Assembly (NCBI GenBank): GCA_038530555.1 | Contig: JBCBCN010000001.1 | Coordinates: 124,001 to 188,000, forward strand | DNA: 64,000 nucleotides | Direction: 5' to 3' | Source: HKCCE3408 sp038530555 | GTDB lineage: Bacteria; Pseudomonadota; Alphaproteobacteria; Rhodobacterales; Rhodobacteraceae | Shown here: positions 41,604 through 50,340 of the stretch, in pieces | How positions within the stretch are numbered: the first letter of the stretch is position 1 | Layout: each line of letters starts with the position of its first letter | Notes under the pieces: model-generated | The model's input: the letters and a program-made list of their open reading frames with translations, nothing else | Databases searched by the model: none | Told to the model about the DNA's origin: nothing | Program-made: the position numbers and the translations under genes

Positions 41604-43187
41604 TTATTCGTATTCGATCGTGCCGGGCGGTTTCGACGTGATGTCATAGGTCACGCGATTGATGCCCGCGACCTCATTGATCATCCGCGTCGCTGTCTCC
41701 GACAAAAACTCATGGCTGAACGGATAGTAATCCGCCGTCATCCCATCCACAGATGTCACCGCGCGCAGGGCGACGGCGTAATCATAGGTCCGTCCGTCAC
41801 CCATCACGCCCACCGTGCGCACCGGCAGGATCGCGGCGAAAGCCTGCCAAATCTCATCATAAAGGCCGTGGCGGCGGATCTGGTCGATATAGACGGCATC
41901 GGCCTGGCGCAGGATATCGAGCTTCTCACGGGTGATCTCACCGGGACAGCGGATTGCCAGGCCCGGGCCTGGAAAGGGATGGCGGCCGATAAAGCCCTGC
42001 GGCAGGCCAAGCTCTCGGCCGAGCGCGCGCACCTCGTCTTTGAAGAGCTCACGCAGGGGCTCAACCAGCTTGAGACCCATCTTCTCGGGTAGCCCGCCGA
42101 CATTGTGGTGCGATTTGATCGTGGCCGACGGGCCGCCGGAAAAACTCACGCTTTCGATGACATCGGGGTAAAGCGTGCCCTGGGCGAGAAACTCTGCCCC
42201 CTCGATGGCGTTGGCGTGCTCTTGAAAGACATCGATGAACAGCCGCCCGATAATTTTGCGCTTTTCCTCGGGGTCCGAGACGCCGTCGAGCGCGCCAAGA
42301 AACATTTCCGAGGCTTCGGCATGGATCAGCGGCAGGTTCAGGTGATCGCGGAACATTCCGACGACTTCGCTGGCCTCGTTAAGCCGGAGCAGGCCGTGAT
42401 CGACGAAAACGCAAGTCAGCTGATCGCCGATAGCCTCATGGATCAACACCGCGGCGACGGTGCTGTCGACGCCGCCCGACAGACCGCAGATCACCCGCTT
42501 GTCGCCCACCTGCGCGCGGATCTGGGCGATGGCCTCTTCGCGGAAGGCGCCCATGGTCCAGTCGCCCGAAAACCCGGCCTGACGGATGAAATTGGCGAAG
42601 AGCTTCGCGCCGTGGGTCGTGTGATAGACCTCCGGATGGAACTGCACGGCGGTGAAGCGGCGCTTGGTGTCCGCCGTGATCGCGTAGGGCGCGTTGGGCG
42701 ACGTGCCGTAGACCTCAAAGCCCGGGGCCAGGCGGCTGACATGATCGCCATGGCTCATCCAGACCTGTTCGGGGCCGTCGGCGAACCAGCCCTCCAGCAG
42801 GTCGAGCGTCCCCTCGGGCGAGACCTTGGCGCGACCAAACTCCGCCGTGCCGCCGCCGCCTGAGATCTTGCCGCCCCTGACCTCCCCGCCTAGCATGTCC
42901 ATCATCACTTGCTGACCGTAACAGATGCCCAGGATCGGTAAGCCGCGTTCGAACACGCTCGCCGGAGGGCGGGGCGCGTCGGCGCGTGTCACACTGGCCG
43001 GGCCGCCCGACAGGATGATCGCGCGGGGCCCGAATGCGTCTAGAAAGGCGTCGGTGACGGATTGAAACGGATGAATCTCGCAATAGACGCTCAACTCGCG
43101 CAGGCGCCGCGCGATCAGTTGCGTCACCTGACTGCCAAAGTCGATGATCAAAAGGCGTTCGTGATGCTTTGGGGACGGGCTCTGCAT
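41604..43187 (-). CDS. guaA: GMP synthase (glutamine-hydrolysing)
   Basis: A 527-residue enzyme. Class I glutamine amidotransferase domain with LLIIDFGSQVTQLIARR, nucleophile GICYGQQ (C89) and QFHPEVYHT. The ATP-pyrophosphatase domain has P-loop CGLSGGVDSTVAAVL, and the dimerisation domain ends NRVTYDITSKPPGTIEYE. It converts XMP to GMP. Standalone on the minus strand; the 43188-43391 gap upstream is shared with a divergent methyltransferase gene. Confidence 0.97.
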   Translation of the reverse strand: MQSPSPKHHERLLIIDFGSQVTQLIARRLRELSVYCEIHPFQSVTDAFLDAFGPRAIILSGGPASVTRADAPRPPASVFERGLPILGICYGQQVMMDMLGGEVRGGKISGGGGTAEFGRAKVSPEGTLDLLEGWFADGPEQVWMSHGDHVSRLAPGFEVYGTSPNAPYAITADTKRRFTAVQFHPEVYHTTHGAKLFANFIRQAGFSGDWTMGAFREEAIAQIRAQVGDKRVICGLSGGVDSTVAAVLIHEAIGDQLTCVFVDHGLLRLNEASEVVGMFRDHLNLPLIHAEASEMFLGALDGVSDPEEKRKIIGRLFIDVFQEHANAIEGAEFLAQGTLYPDVIESVSFSGGPSATIKSHHNVGGLPEKMGLKLVEPLRELFKDEVRALGRELGLPQGFIGRHPFPGPGLAIRCPGEITREKLDILRQADAVYIDQIRRHGLYDEIWQAFAAILPVRTVGVMGDGRTYDYAVALRAVTSVDGMTADYYPFSHEFLSETATRMINEVAGINRVTYDITSKPPGTIEYE

Positions 43188-43391
43188 AGATCTGCAATAG
43201 GGGCGGCAGTTGTGGGGTGCAAGAGGGGGCCAAGATGACCGCGTTGGTCCGACCCTTTCTGGCCCGTTTGGCGGGCCGCGGTGGGTATGACCCCGCGCCC
43301 ATGTCGGTTTTCTCGCTCAAGCGCCGTTTCTGCCCCGGCCCCATGGTTTGGCAACGGCTAGACCCTCCGGCATAGCTTGGAGGGTGTTGCG

Positions 43392-44942
43392 ATGGCAGAA
43401 GCAAGACGCAGAGCGCGCAGTGGCGGCGGAGCAGCAAGGCGCGCGGAACGCGGCGCGGTGCGCATCGAAGCGGCGCGGTTCATCGAGCGCAACATTCCCA
43501 ATTTTGACATCCTGACCGAAGAGGCGCTCGAGATCATCGAGGCCAATGCCGAAACGGTTCTGGAAGAGATCGGCGTCAATTTTGTCGAAAACCCCGCCGC
43601 GCTTGAGCGTTGGCGCCGGGCGGGCGCCGATGTCGATGGTGAGCGGGTGCACCTGCCCAAGGGCTTGGCACGGGAGCTGATCAAAACAGCACCCGGTCGC
43701 TTTACGCAGATCGCGCGCAATCCGGCGCGTTCGGTTGAGATCGGCGGCAATTCCCTCGTCTTGGCGCCTGTCTATGGCCCGCCCTTCATGCGCGATGCAG
43801 CCGGCGGGCGCCGCTATGCAACGATGGCCGATTTCGAAACCTTCGTAAAGCTTGGCTACATGTCCAAATGGCTGCACCATTCCGGCGGCACGGTCTGCGA
43901 GCCAACGGATGTGCCGGTCAACAAGCGTCATTTCGACATGCTGATGGCGCATATGACATTGAGTGACAAACCGTTCATGGGCTCAGTCACCGCGCCGGAG
44001 CGCGCGGCCGATTCGGTGGCCATGGCGCGAATTTTGTTCGGGGATGCGGCGCGCAACGCGTCCGGCGACGATCAAACAATGATGACCTCGCTCATTAACA
44101 TCAACTCGCCGCTGACCTTTGACGGGATCATGATGGGCGCGCTCGACGAATATGCCGCCGCCAATCAGGCCGCGATCATATCACCCTTCATCGTGGGCGG
44201 TGCGATGGCGCCGGTCTCGGTTGCCGGTACGCTGACCCAAGTGATGGCCGAGGTTCTGGCAGGCATCGCCTATAGCCAGCTGATCCGGCCCGGTGCGCCC
44301 GTCATAATGGGCACGTTCGTGACTTCAATCGACATGAATTCAGGCGCCCCGACCTTTGGCACACCGGAGGCCGCGCAAATCACCTATGGCGCGGGACAGA
44401 TTGCCCGGCGCCTAGGGCTGCCCTACCGCTCGGGCGGGGGCTTTACCGGCGCCAAGCTGCCGGATGCGCAGGCGGCCTATGAAAGCGCGAACTCGCTGAA
44501 TGCGGGGCTTTTGGGCGGGGTGAACTTTATGCTCCATGCCTGCGGCTGGCTGGAGGGTGGCCTGGTGGCGAGCCCGGAGAAATTCGTGATGGACGCCGAC
44601 CAATTGGGCGTACTGCATGGGCTCGCGAAGGGTGTGGAGGTGGATGAGAACGCCCAAGCCATGGATGCGCTGCGAGAGGTTGGACCGGGCGGTCACTTCC
44701 TCGGCTGCGCCCATACCCAGTCCAATTTCAAAGAGGCGTTCTGGCGCTCGGACCTGCTCGACTACAAACCCTTTGAGACCTGGGCCGATGAGGGCAGCCG
44801 CGATACGCAAACCCTCGCCTCAGCGCGGGTGGCGAAGCTCTTGGCGGAGTACCAACAGCCGGCCCTTGATCCTGGCATTGCCGAAGAGCTGCGCGCATAT
44901 GTCGCCAAACGAAAGGCCGCAATGCCCGACGCGTTCATCTGA
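43392..44942 (+). CDS. Trimethylamine methyltransferase (MttB) superfamily protein, non-pyrrolysine
   Basis: A 516-residue TIM-barrel methyltransferase. ATG 43392 follows a GGAGGG site. Recognisable MttB-superfamily stretches: FDILTEEALEIIEANAETVLEEIGVNF, KWLHHSGGTVCEPTDVPVNKRHFDML, TSLININSPLTFD, SPFIVGGAMAPVSVAGTLTQVMAEVLAGIAYSQLI and GPGGHFLGCAHTQSNF. The frame has no in-frame amber codon, so there is no pyrrolysine; such homologs demethylate quaternary amines (for example glycine betaine in MtgB), passing the methyl to a corrinoid protein. No corrinoid protein or reactivase gene is adjacent, so the substrate and partner are unknown. Confidence 0.88.
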   Translation: MAEARRRARSGGGAARRAERGAVRIEAARFIERNIPNFDILTEEALEIIEANAETVLEEIGVNFVENPAALERWRRAGADVDGERVHLPKGLARELIKTAPGRFTQIARNPARSVEIGGNSLVLAPVYGPPFMRDAAGGRRYATMADFETFVKLGYMSKWLHHSGGTVCEPTDVPVNKRHFDMLMAHMTLSDKPFMGSVTAPERAADSVAMARILFGDAARNASGDDQTMMTSLININSPLTFDGIMMGALDEYAAANQAAIISPFIVGGAMAPVSVAGTLTQVMAEVLAGIAYSQLIRPGAPVIMGTFVTSIDMNSGAPTFGTPEAAQITYGAGQIARRLGLPYRSGGGFTGAKLPDAQAAYESANSLNAGLLGGVNFMLHACGWLEGGLVASPEKFVMDADQLGVLHGLAKGVEVDENAQAMDALREVGPGGHFLGCAHTQSNFKEAFWRSDLLDYKPFETWADEGSRDTQTLASARVAKLLAEYQQPALDPGIAEELRAYVAKRKAAMPDAFI

Positions 44943-44962
44943 GCTTTGCGTGATCTAGGCGC

Positions 44963-44988
44963 GCGATCTAAGACTGCGATCTAAGACT
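44963..44988. repeat. 13-bp tandem duplication at the end of the DUF6477-like gene
   Basis: gcgatctaagact occurs twice without a gap, at 44963-44975 and 44976-44988. The second copy includes the minus-strand stop codon (44981-44983). A third imperfect copy, tgatctagg, begins at 44951. Probably a slippage duplication. Confidence 0.75.
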
Positions 44989-45235
44989 GGGCCCCCAGCG
45001 CGGTCAGCAGATGCACCAGCACTTCGACATGGCGCGTAGGCGAATAGGCCGCGTCACCGCCGCGGCGCGCCGCGTCGAGACCCGCTTCTTCTTGCAGCAA
45101 TTTGGGCCAAGGTTTGCGGCTGAGAGCGCGCGGCTTGGGCGGATTGCGCAGGCTGGCCGCGGCGCCGAAACGCGCAGCACGCACGAGCACTGAAGGGCGG
45201 GAGAGGGCGGCAAGTTCTGCGGCAAGTTCAGTCAT
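44981..45235 (-). CDS. Small DUF6477-like protein
   Basis: An 84-residue basic, Ala/Arg-rich protein: LAALSRPSVLVRAARFGAA, LLQEEAGLDAARRGGDAAYSPTRHVEVLVHLLTAL. The pattern R-P-x-LL-RAARFG ... L-x-x-E-x-x-L-(D/E)xxRR-x-GDA-Y-x-x-x-RHV-x-VL-x-L-L is that of short Rhodobacteraceae proteins I associate with DUF6477. No catalytic motif. Divergent from the DUF6456-like gene, sharing a regulatory region with DnaA- and CtrA-like motifs. Confidence 0.65.
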   Translation of the reverse strand: MTELAAELAALSRPSVLVRAARFGAAASLRNPPKPRALSRKPWPKLLQEEAGLDAARRGGDAAYSPTRHVEVLVHLLTALGAQS

Positions 45236-45320
45236 TTTGAGGAATCCCAGATTGGCAACACGGCCTCAGGCTATGGCCCTGAGCGGTTGCGTTGCGCCGG
45301 AATGCTGCAGGAGCACGGTA

Positions 45321-45421
45321 TGTGGACAACTGTTTACTAAATGGAAACAATTTACCGTATTTTGACCCGAAATTAACGCTTTGGTAATAAATCTGGCGAA
45401 ATTTCGGCAGGGTTATCCACA
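45321..45421. promoter_or_regulatory. AT-rich intergenic region with DnaA-box and CtrA-like motifs
   Basis: Between two divergent genes. A perfect DnaA box TTATCCACA lies at 45413-45421, and TGTGGACAA (one mismatch from the reverse DnaA box) at 45321-45329. Between them is TTAA-N7-GTAA (45373-45387), one base from the CtrA consensus TTAA-N7-TTAA. The stretch 45330-45390 is markedly AT-rich for this genome. Motifs are seen directly; binding is inferred. Confidence 0.55.
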
Positions 45422-45441
45422 CAAACGAGAAGGCTGCTCTG

Positions 45442-46620
45442 GTGTCGGACGGGACCGCAACAACCGCAAATGCGCTGCCAAAATGGCTTCCACTGGCCAC
45501 CCGGCATTACTTGCACCATATCGCTTGGGGACAGTCGATTCGACACATCGCTCGCGTCGATGCGAATGCCGCATCCACCGTTCTTCGCCAAGTCCGACGC
45601 ATCGAAGCTCGGCGCGATGATCCGCTCCTGGACGAAGCCTTGAGCACACTTACCAAGTTTCTCGAATACCCCCTGCACAAGGCCGCTGCCGCGTCTGGCG
45701 AAGCGTCCGCGAATAGCCCTTCACCCGAGGAGACACCCATGGACGCAACGCTGCTCCGGCCCGCTTTGGCCGATGAAAAGACGATCAATAAAGAAGGCCG
45801 GCGGATCCTGCGGCGGCTGTGCGAAACCGGCGCGCTCTTGGTTCTGGCAAACGATATGGAAAAAGCGGTGGTCCTGCGTCCCGGCCCGGCCGGAGAGCAA
45901 ACGCGCACCGCTGTGGTGGATCGGTCGATCGCGGGGGCTTTCGTGCTGAAGGAGTGGATCAAGGCCGATGCGGTAGGGCGATTGTCGAAATATTCGATCA
46001 CTCAGACCGGACGCTCTGCGCTGAAGCGGTTGATCGAAGACGACCGGCAGCGCCGCCAATCCGCCGACCGCCGCCCGGGCGCGGGCTTCTCCGAGGCGCA
46101 GTCTGCCTTTCAGGCGCAGCACCGTGAATGGGGTGACCGGCTGATCCGCGACGAGCAAGGCACGCCGAAAAAGACCCGCGTGAACCTGGCTGAAAGCCCG
46201 CTGGCGGGCCTCGCGCGGCGCAAGGGTGTTGATGGTAAACCCTTCTTAAGTGCCGGGCTGGTGCAAGTGGGTGAGAAGCTGCGCGAGGATTTTGAACGCG
46301 CGCAGATGGGCCCGCGCGTCGGACAGAACTGGGATCGTTTTCTGACGGGTGTCGATCGCGGCGGTTTTTTGAACGATTCCGGCTTGGCCGAGGGGCCGCG
46401 TGAGGCGCGCAACCGCGTCTCGGCCGCCCTCGATGAGCTTGGGCCGGGCTTGGCCGATGTGGTGTTGCGGGTGTGCTGCTTTCTCGAAGGCCTCGAATCC
46501 GCGGAAAAACGCCTCGGGTGGTCGGCGCGGTCAGGGAAAATCGTCCTGAAGATCGGTTTGCAACGCCTCGCCAAACATTACCAAGACGCCTACGGATTTC
46601 AGCCCGCAGAGGCGCTCTGA
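45442..46620 (+). CDS. DUF6456-like DNA-binding-type protein
   Basis: A 392-residue protein from GTG 45442. The N-terminal region LPLATRHYLHHIAWGQSIRHIARVDANAASTVLRQVRRIE looks like a helix-turn-helix. A second winged-helix-like part (about 115-195) includes INKEGRRILRRLCETGALLVLANDMEKAVVL and YSITQTGRSALKRLIE. The C-terminal ~150 residues (ESPLAGLARRKGVDGKPFLSAGLVQVGEKLREDFERAQMGPRVGQNWDRF ... DVVLRVCCFLEGLESAEKRLGWSARSGKIVLKIGLQRLAKHY) match DUF6456, which is alphaproteobacterial. Probably a transcription factor or DNA-binding regulator; target unknown. Its upstream region has DnaA- and CtrA-like motifs. Confidence 0.78.
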   Translation: MSDGTATTANALPKWLPLATRHYLHHIAWGQSIRHIARVDANAASTVLRQVRRIEARRDDPLLDEALSTLTKFLEYPLHKAAAASGEASANSPSPEETPMDATLLRPALADEKTINKEGRRILRRLCETGALLVLANDMEKAVVLRPGPAGEQTRTAVVDRSIAGAFVLKEWIKADAVGRLSKYSITQTGRSALKRLIEDDRQRRQSADRRPGAGFSEAQSAFQAQHREWGDRLIRDEQGTPKKTRVNLAESPLAGLARRKGVDGKPFLSAGLVQVGEKLREDFERAQMGPRVGQNWDRFLTGVDRGGFLNDSGLAEGPREARNRVSAALDELGPGLADVVLRVCCFLEGLESAEKRLGWSARSGKIVLKIGLQRLAKHYQDAYGFQPAEAL

Positions 46621-46766
46621 GGCCCGTTTGCCCGGGCCTTCACCGTCCGGGCACCCTTTGGGCCAAGCGGCCATCTGCCGCAGAGCCATGCGCCCCATGC
46701 ATGGCGCCACGGTTGGACATCGTCACATTTGCACACTAGCTTCTTGTCAACGACAAGGAGCAGCCC

Positions 46767-47726
46767 ATGGCCCCCCGGGACGACGCCCCGCCACGCCTTC
46801 GCCATCCTGAAAAAGCGCATCGCCCTGACAATGCGCAGCCGAAAAAGCCGTCTTGGATCCGGGTGCGCGCGCCCACATCCGAAGGCTATTTCGACACGCG
46901 AAAAATCATGCGCGACAACCGCCTGACCACGGTTTGCGAAGAAGCGGCCTGTCCGAATGTCGGCGAGTGTTGGAGCCAGGGCCACGCCACCATGATGATC
47001 ATGGGCGAGGTCTGCACGCGCGGCTGCACCTTTTGCAATATTTCCACCGGCAAACCGCCAGAGCCGCTCGACGCGTTCGAGCCGGGTCGCGTGGCCCTGG
47101 CGGTGCAAAAGCTGGGCTTGAACCATGTCGTCATCACCTCGGTGGACCGCGATGACGTAAGCGATGGTGGCGCTGAGCATTTCGCGCAAACCATCCGCGC
47201 GATCCGGCACCGCTCTCCCGGCACGACGATTGAGATCCTCACGCCGGACTTTCTGCGCTGTGATCCAAGCGTTCTGGAATTGGTGGTGGAGGCGAAGCCG
47301 GACGTTTTCAATCACAACCTGGAAACCGTGCCGAGCCTCTATACAACAGTGCGGCCCGGCGCTCGCTATTTCCACTCTCTGCGGCTGCTGCAGCGGGTCA
47401 AAGAGATGGATCCGACGATTTTCACCAAGTCGGGGATCATGGTCGGCCTAGGAGAGACGCGGGTCGAAGTGCTCCAGGTGATGGATGATATGCGCGCCGC
47501 CGATATCGATTTTCTGACCATCGGGCAGTATCTTCAACCCACGCCAAAGCATCACCGAGTTGACCGCTTTGTGACGCCTGAGGAATTCTCCGGTTACGAA
47601 AAATCCGCCTATGGCAAAGGCTTCTCGATGGTCTCAGCCACACCGCTGACGCGTTCAAGCTATCATGCGGGCGACGACTTCGCACAGCTTCGCGCGGCCC
47701 GGCTCAAAAAGTTAAACCGAGCCTGA
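46767..47726 (+). CDS. lipA: Lipoyl synthase
   Basis: A 319-residue radical SAM protein. The auxiliary cluster motif is CEEAACPNVGECW, the radical SAM motif CTRGCTFCNI, and the final RSSYHAG motif carries the conserved serine ligand. The Pro/basic N-terminus precedes KPSWIRVRAPT. It inserts two sulfurs into protein-bound octanoyl groups of pyruvate- and 2-oxoglutarate dehydrogenase and the glycine-cleavage H protein. ATG 46767 follows AAGGAG. Confidence 0.97.
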   Translation: MAPRDDAPPRLRHPEKAHRPDNAQPKKPSWIRVRAPTSEGYFDTRKIMRDNRLTTVCEEAACPNVGECWSQGHATMMIMGEVCTRGCTFCNISTGKPPEPLDAFEPGRVALAVQKLGLNHVVITSVDRDDVSDGGAEHFAQTIRAIRHRSPGTTIEILTPDFLRCDPSVLELVVEAKPDVFNHNLETVPSLYTTVRPGARYFHSLRLLQRVKEMDPTIFTKSGIMVGLGETRVEVLQVMDDMRAADIDFLTIGQYLQPTPKHHRVDRFVTPEEFSGYEKSAYGKGFSMVSATPLTRSSYHAGDDFAQLRAARLKKLNRA

Positions 47727-47820
47727 GCCATAGCGAACGCCTCGTGACACATGAAGAGGCTTGGCCGATCTCTCCGGGCGGGGTTAGTCTGAGCGGGCAG
47801 CACGAGTTCAGGGGGCCGGA

Positions 47821-49188
47821 ATGTTCCATCAGACACGTTATTTTGCGACGCTTTTGCTTGTCGTGTGCTGGACGGGCATTGCCCAGGCGCAGAGTTATGA
47901 CGCGGCGCGCGATGCCTATGAAGCCGGTGATTTCACCCGCAGCCTTGCCATACTTGAACCGCTCGCCGAGGGCGGAGATGACCGCGCGATCAACCTTCTT
48001 GGGGTCATGCATGAGTTCGGGGAAGGGGTCGCGCAGAACACGGTGCGCGCCATCGAGCTTTACGAGCGCGCGGCAGAGCTTGGCAACGCGCATGGCTGGA
48101 ACAATCTGGGCCTTCTTTATCAGAACGGGGCGCCGGGCTTGCCGCCCGATATGGCCCGCGCAGGTGATGCGTATGAGCGCGGTGTGGCGATGGGTCATGT
48201 GGGTGCGCTGAACAATCTGGGCGCGTTTTTGGAAAACGGCCATGCCGGTCCGCCGGATTGGGTGCGGATTCTGGACCTTTATGAGCGGGCCCATGCGGGC
48301 GGTGATTTGGACGCGACGGTCAATATCGCGAGCCTTTACTTCGACGGGCGTGGCGTGCCGCAGGATCAGGTCCGTGCGGTCGAGTATTTGCGATTGGCCG
48401 TCGCCGAGGGCTTTCCCCGCGCGTATCGTTTTTTGGGCTATGCCTATGAGCTTGGCGAAGGTGTGCCTCAGGACAATGATCTGGCGGTTCAGAATTATAT
48501 GCGCGCAGCCGATGGCGGCTCGTCCTCGGCGGCAAACGATCTGGGCGTGCTGTTCGAGCTTGGAAGTGGCTCGCTCCAGCCCAACGCGCAACGCTCGGCT
48601 TTGTGGTATGAGAGCGCGATTGACATGGGCAATCGCTATGCGCCGCGCAACCTGGCCAATTTGCTGCGCGATGGCGGCCCGAACCTGCCCGCGGACACGT
48701 CTCGCCGTTTTCCGCTTTTAGAATTGGGTGTGGAGCGGGGCGATAGCGGCGCCATGGTCGATCTCAGCCACCTCTATTGGGACGGTGAAGGGGTGGCGCA
48801 GGATTATGGGCGCGCGCGGGAGCTTCTGCAGCAGGCCGTTGATCTCGGCGATGCGGGCGCGATGAACGATCTTGGTGTGATGTTCGCCGACGGCCTCGGC
48901 ACGGCCGTCGATATGCCCCGGGCAATCACGCTCTACCGCCGCGCGGCCGAATTGCGCGATGGCTATGGCGCCATGAACCTGAGCGCGCATCTAATGGATC
49001 CGGACGGGGGGCAATATGATCCGGTCGAAGGGTATGCCTGGTGTGAGTTCGGACGGCTCTACAACGCCGAAAGCAATGGCGTGATGGAGCTTTATCAAGA
49101 GTGTCTGCAGCGCACGAGCGAGATGTTGAGCGCTGAGCAAAAGATCGAAGCGCGCGGGATTTTCACAAACCTGACCGAGCGATTCTAG
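47821..49188 (+). CDS. Secreted Sel1-repeat protein
   Basis: A 455-residue protein with a signal peptide (TLLLVVCWTGIAQA) cleaved before QSYDA. It consists of about ten Sel1-like (TPR-type) helical repeats of ~36 residues, for example AINLLGVMHEFGEGVAQNTVRAIELYERAAELGNAHG and ATVNIASLYFDGRGVPQDQVRAVEYLRLAVAEG. Such solenoids act as periplasmic scaffolds; the partner is unknown. Convergent with hpt, 6 bases apart. Stands alone in its direction after lipA. Confidence 0.9.
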   Translation: MFHQTRYFATLLLVVCWTGIAQAQSYDAARDAYEAGDFTRSLAILEPLAEGGDDRAINLLGVMHEFGEGVAQNTVRAIELYERAAELGNAHGWNNLGLLYQNGAPGLPPDMARAGDAYERGVAMGHVGALNNLGAFLENGHAGPPDWVRILDLYERAHAGGDLDATVNIASLYFDGRGVPQDQVRAVEYLRLAVAEGFPRAYRFLGYAYELGEGVPQDNDLAVQNYMRAADGGSSSAANDLGVLFELGSGSLQPNAQRSALWYESAIDMGNRYAPRNLANLLRDGGPNLPADTSRRFPLLELGVERGDSGAMVDLSHLYWDGEGVAQDYGRARELLQQAVDLGDAGAMNDLGVMFADGLGTAVDMPRAITLYRRAAELRDGYGAMNLSAHLMDPDGGQYDPVEGYAWCEFGRLYNAESNGVMELYQECLQRTSEMLSAEQKIEARGIFTNLTERF

Positions 49189-49194
49189 CGCGCC

Positions 49195-49782
49195 CTATGT
49201 CTCCATCACCACCCGCCCGATATAGGGCAGGTTGCGGTTGCGTTGCGCGTAATCGATGCCGTAGCCCACGACGAACTCATCGGGGATCTCAAAGCCGGTC
49301 CAGTCGGCCTTCACATCAACCTCGCGACGGCTGGGTTTATCCAGGAGCGCGATGGTCTTGAGCTTGCGCGGCGCGCGAGAGCGCAAAAGCGCTGAAACAT
49401 GCCACAGCGTGTGCCCTGTATCGACGATATCCTCGACCACCAACACATCGCGACCGCCGATCTCCCCGCGCAAATCCTTGAGGATCTTCACTTCCCGAGA
49501 GCTCTCCATCGCTGAGCCGTAGGAGGAAGCCTCGAGGAAATCCACTTCGATCGGCAGTTCTATCTCACGCACCAGATCAGCGATGAACACGAAAGAGCCG
49601 CGCAGGAGTCCCACCACCACGAGCTTGTCGGTGCCCCCGTAGTCCGCCTCAATCGCCCGGGCCAGATCTTCGATCCGCGCAGCGATCGTTTTGGCCGAGA
49701 TCATCGTCTCAACGCGGTAGGGCGGCGGCGCCGTCCGCTGCGGCTCAGTGGTGTCTTCCGCCGTTTGCTCTTGATGCGCCAT
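49195..49782 (-). CDS. hpt: Hypoxanthine phosphoribosyltransferase
   Basis: About 195 residues from ATG 49782 (MAHQEQTAEDT); the open frame begins ten codons earlier. Type I PRTase: LVVVGLLRGSFVFIADLVREI, flexible loop EASSYGSAMESS, and the PRPP motif DVLVVEDIVDTGHTL. WVGF-like C-terminal region DEFVVGYGIDYAQRNRNLPYIG is complete. The N-terminal ~25 residues are an acidic extension. It salvages hypoxanthine (and guanine) with PRPP. Confidence 0.93.
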   Translation of the reverse strand: MAHQEQTAEDTTEPQRTAPPPYRVETMISAKTIAARIEDLARAIEADYGGTDKLVVVGLLRGSFVFIADLVREIELPIEVDFLEASSYGSAMESSREVKILKDLRGEIGGRDVLVVEDIVDTGHTLWHVSALLRSRAPRKLKTIALLDKPSRREVDVKADWTGFEIPDEFVVGYGIDYAQRNRNLPYIGRVVMET

Positions 49783-49865
49783 GTTGTCCCTCCGGCTTGC
49801 CGCATCTGCCAACGGCCCCTAAGACAATGCAAAGACACGCCAGAGAATAAAAGCCTCATCGAGCC

Positions 49866-50327
49866 ATGCCCTCCCATTCCGAAAGCCGGGTTCTCCCCTA
49901 CACCCCCGATCAGTTCTACGAGATCGTCGCCGATGTAGCGCGCTACCCGGAATTCATTCCTTGGGTAAATGCCGCGCGCGTCCGCTCGGTGCAGGAAAAG
50001 GGTGATCATGACATCATGCTGGCCGATCTGATCGTGGGCTTTCGTATGTTCCGGGAAAAATGGCTCAGCCGGGTCGTTCTTTGGCCCGAGCAGCGGCGGC
50101 TGGACACCGAGTATATCGAAGGTCCGTTCAAGCATATGATCTCGAACTGGGAATTCTTGCCCCACGCCGATGGTTGCGAAGTGCGTTTTTCGGTGGATTT
50201 TGAGTTCAAAAACCGGCTGTTACAGGGTGCGTCGGGGATGTTCTTTACCGAGGCCATGCAGCGGATTGTGCGCGCCTTCGAGACGCGGGCGGCTGAGCTT
50301 TACGACCAGAAGCAAGCCGCCCAATAG
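49866..50327 (+). CDS. COQ10/RatA-type START-domain protein
   Basis: A 153-residue single START/polyketide-cyclase domain: YTPDQFYEIVADVARYPEFIPWVNAARV, REKWLSRVVLWPEQRRLDTEYIEGPFKHMISNWEFLPHADGCEVRFSVDFEFKNRLLQ and a long C-terminal helix. Bacterial members are called RatA or COQ10-like; they bind quinone-like or other hydrophobic ligands and support respiratory ubiquinone function, while RatA of E. coli was also proposed to interfere with ribosome association. The ubiquinone role is more likely here, by family. Confidence 0.88.
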   Translation: MPSHSESRVLPYTPDQFYEIVADVARYPEFIPWVNAARVRSVQEKGDHDIMLADLIVGFRMFREKWLSRVVLWPEQRRLDTEYIEGPFKHMISNWEFLPHADGCEVRFSVDFEFKNRLLQGASGMFFTEAMQRIVRAFETRAAELYDQKQAAQ

Positions 50328-50340
50328 AGCGGGGCGCGAC

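Noticed and set aside
45321..45421. A replication origin
   Set aside because: Only two DnaA-box-like sites, and no dnaA, parAB, hemE or gidA genes nearby; a regulatory or titration site is more economical.
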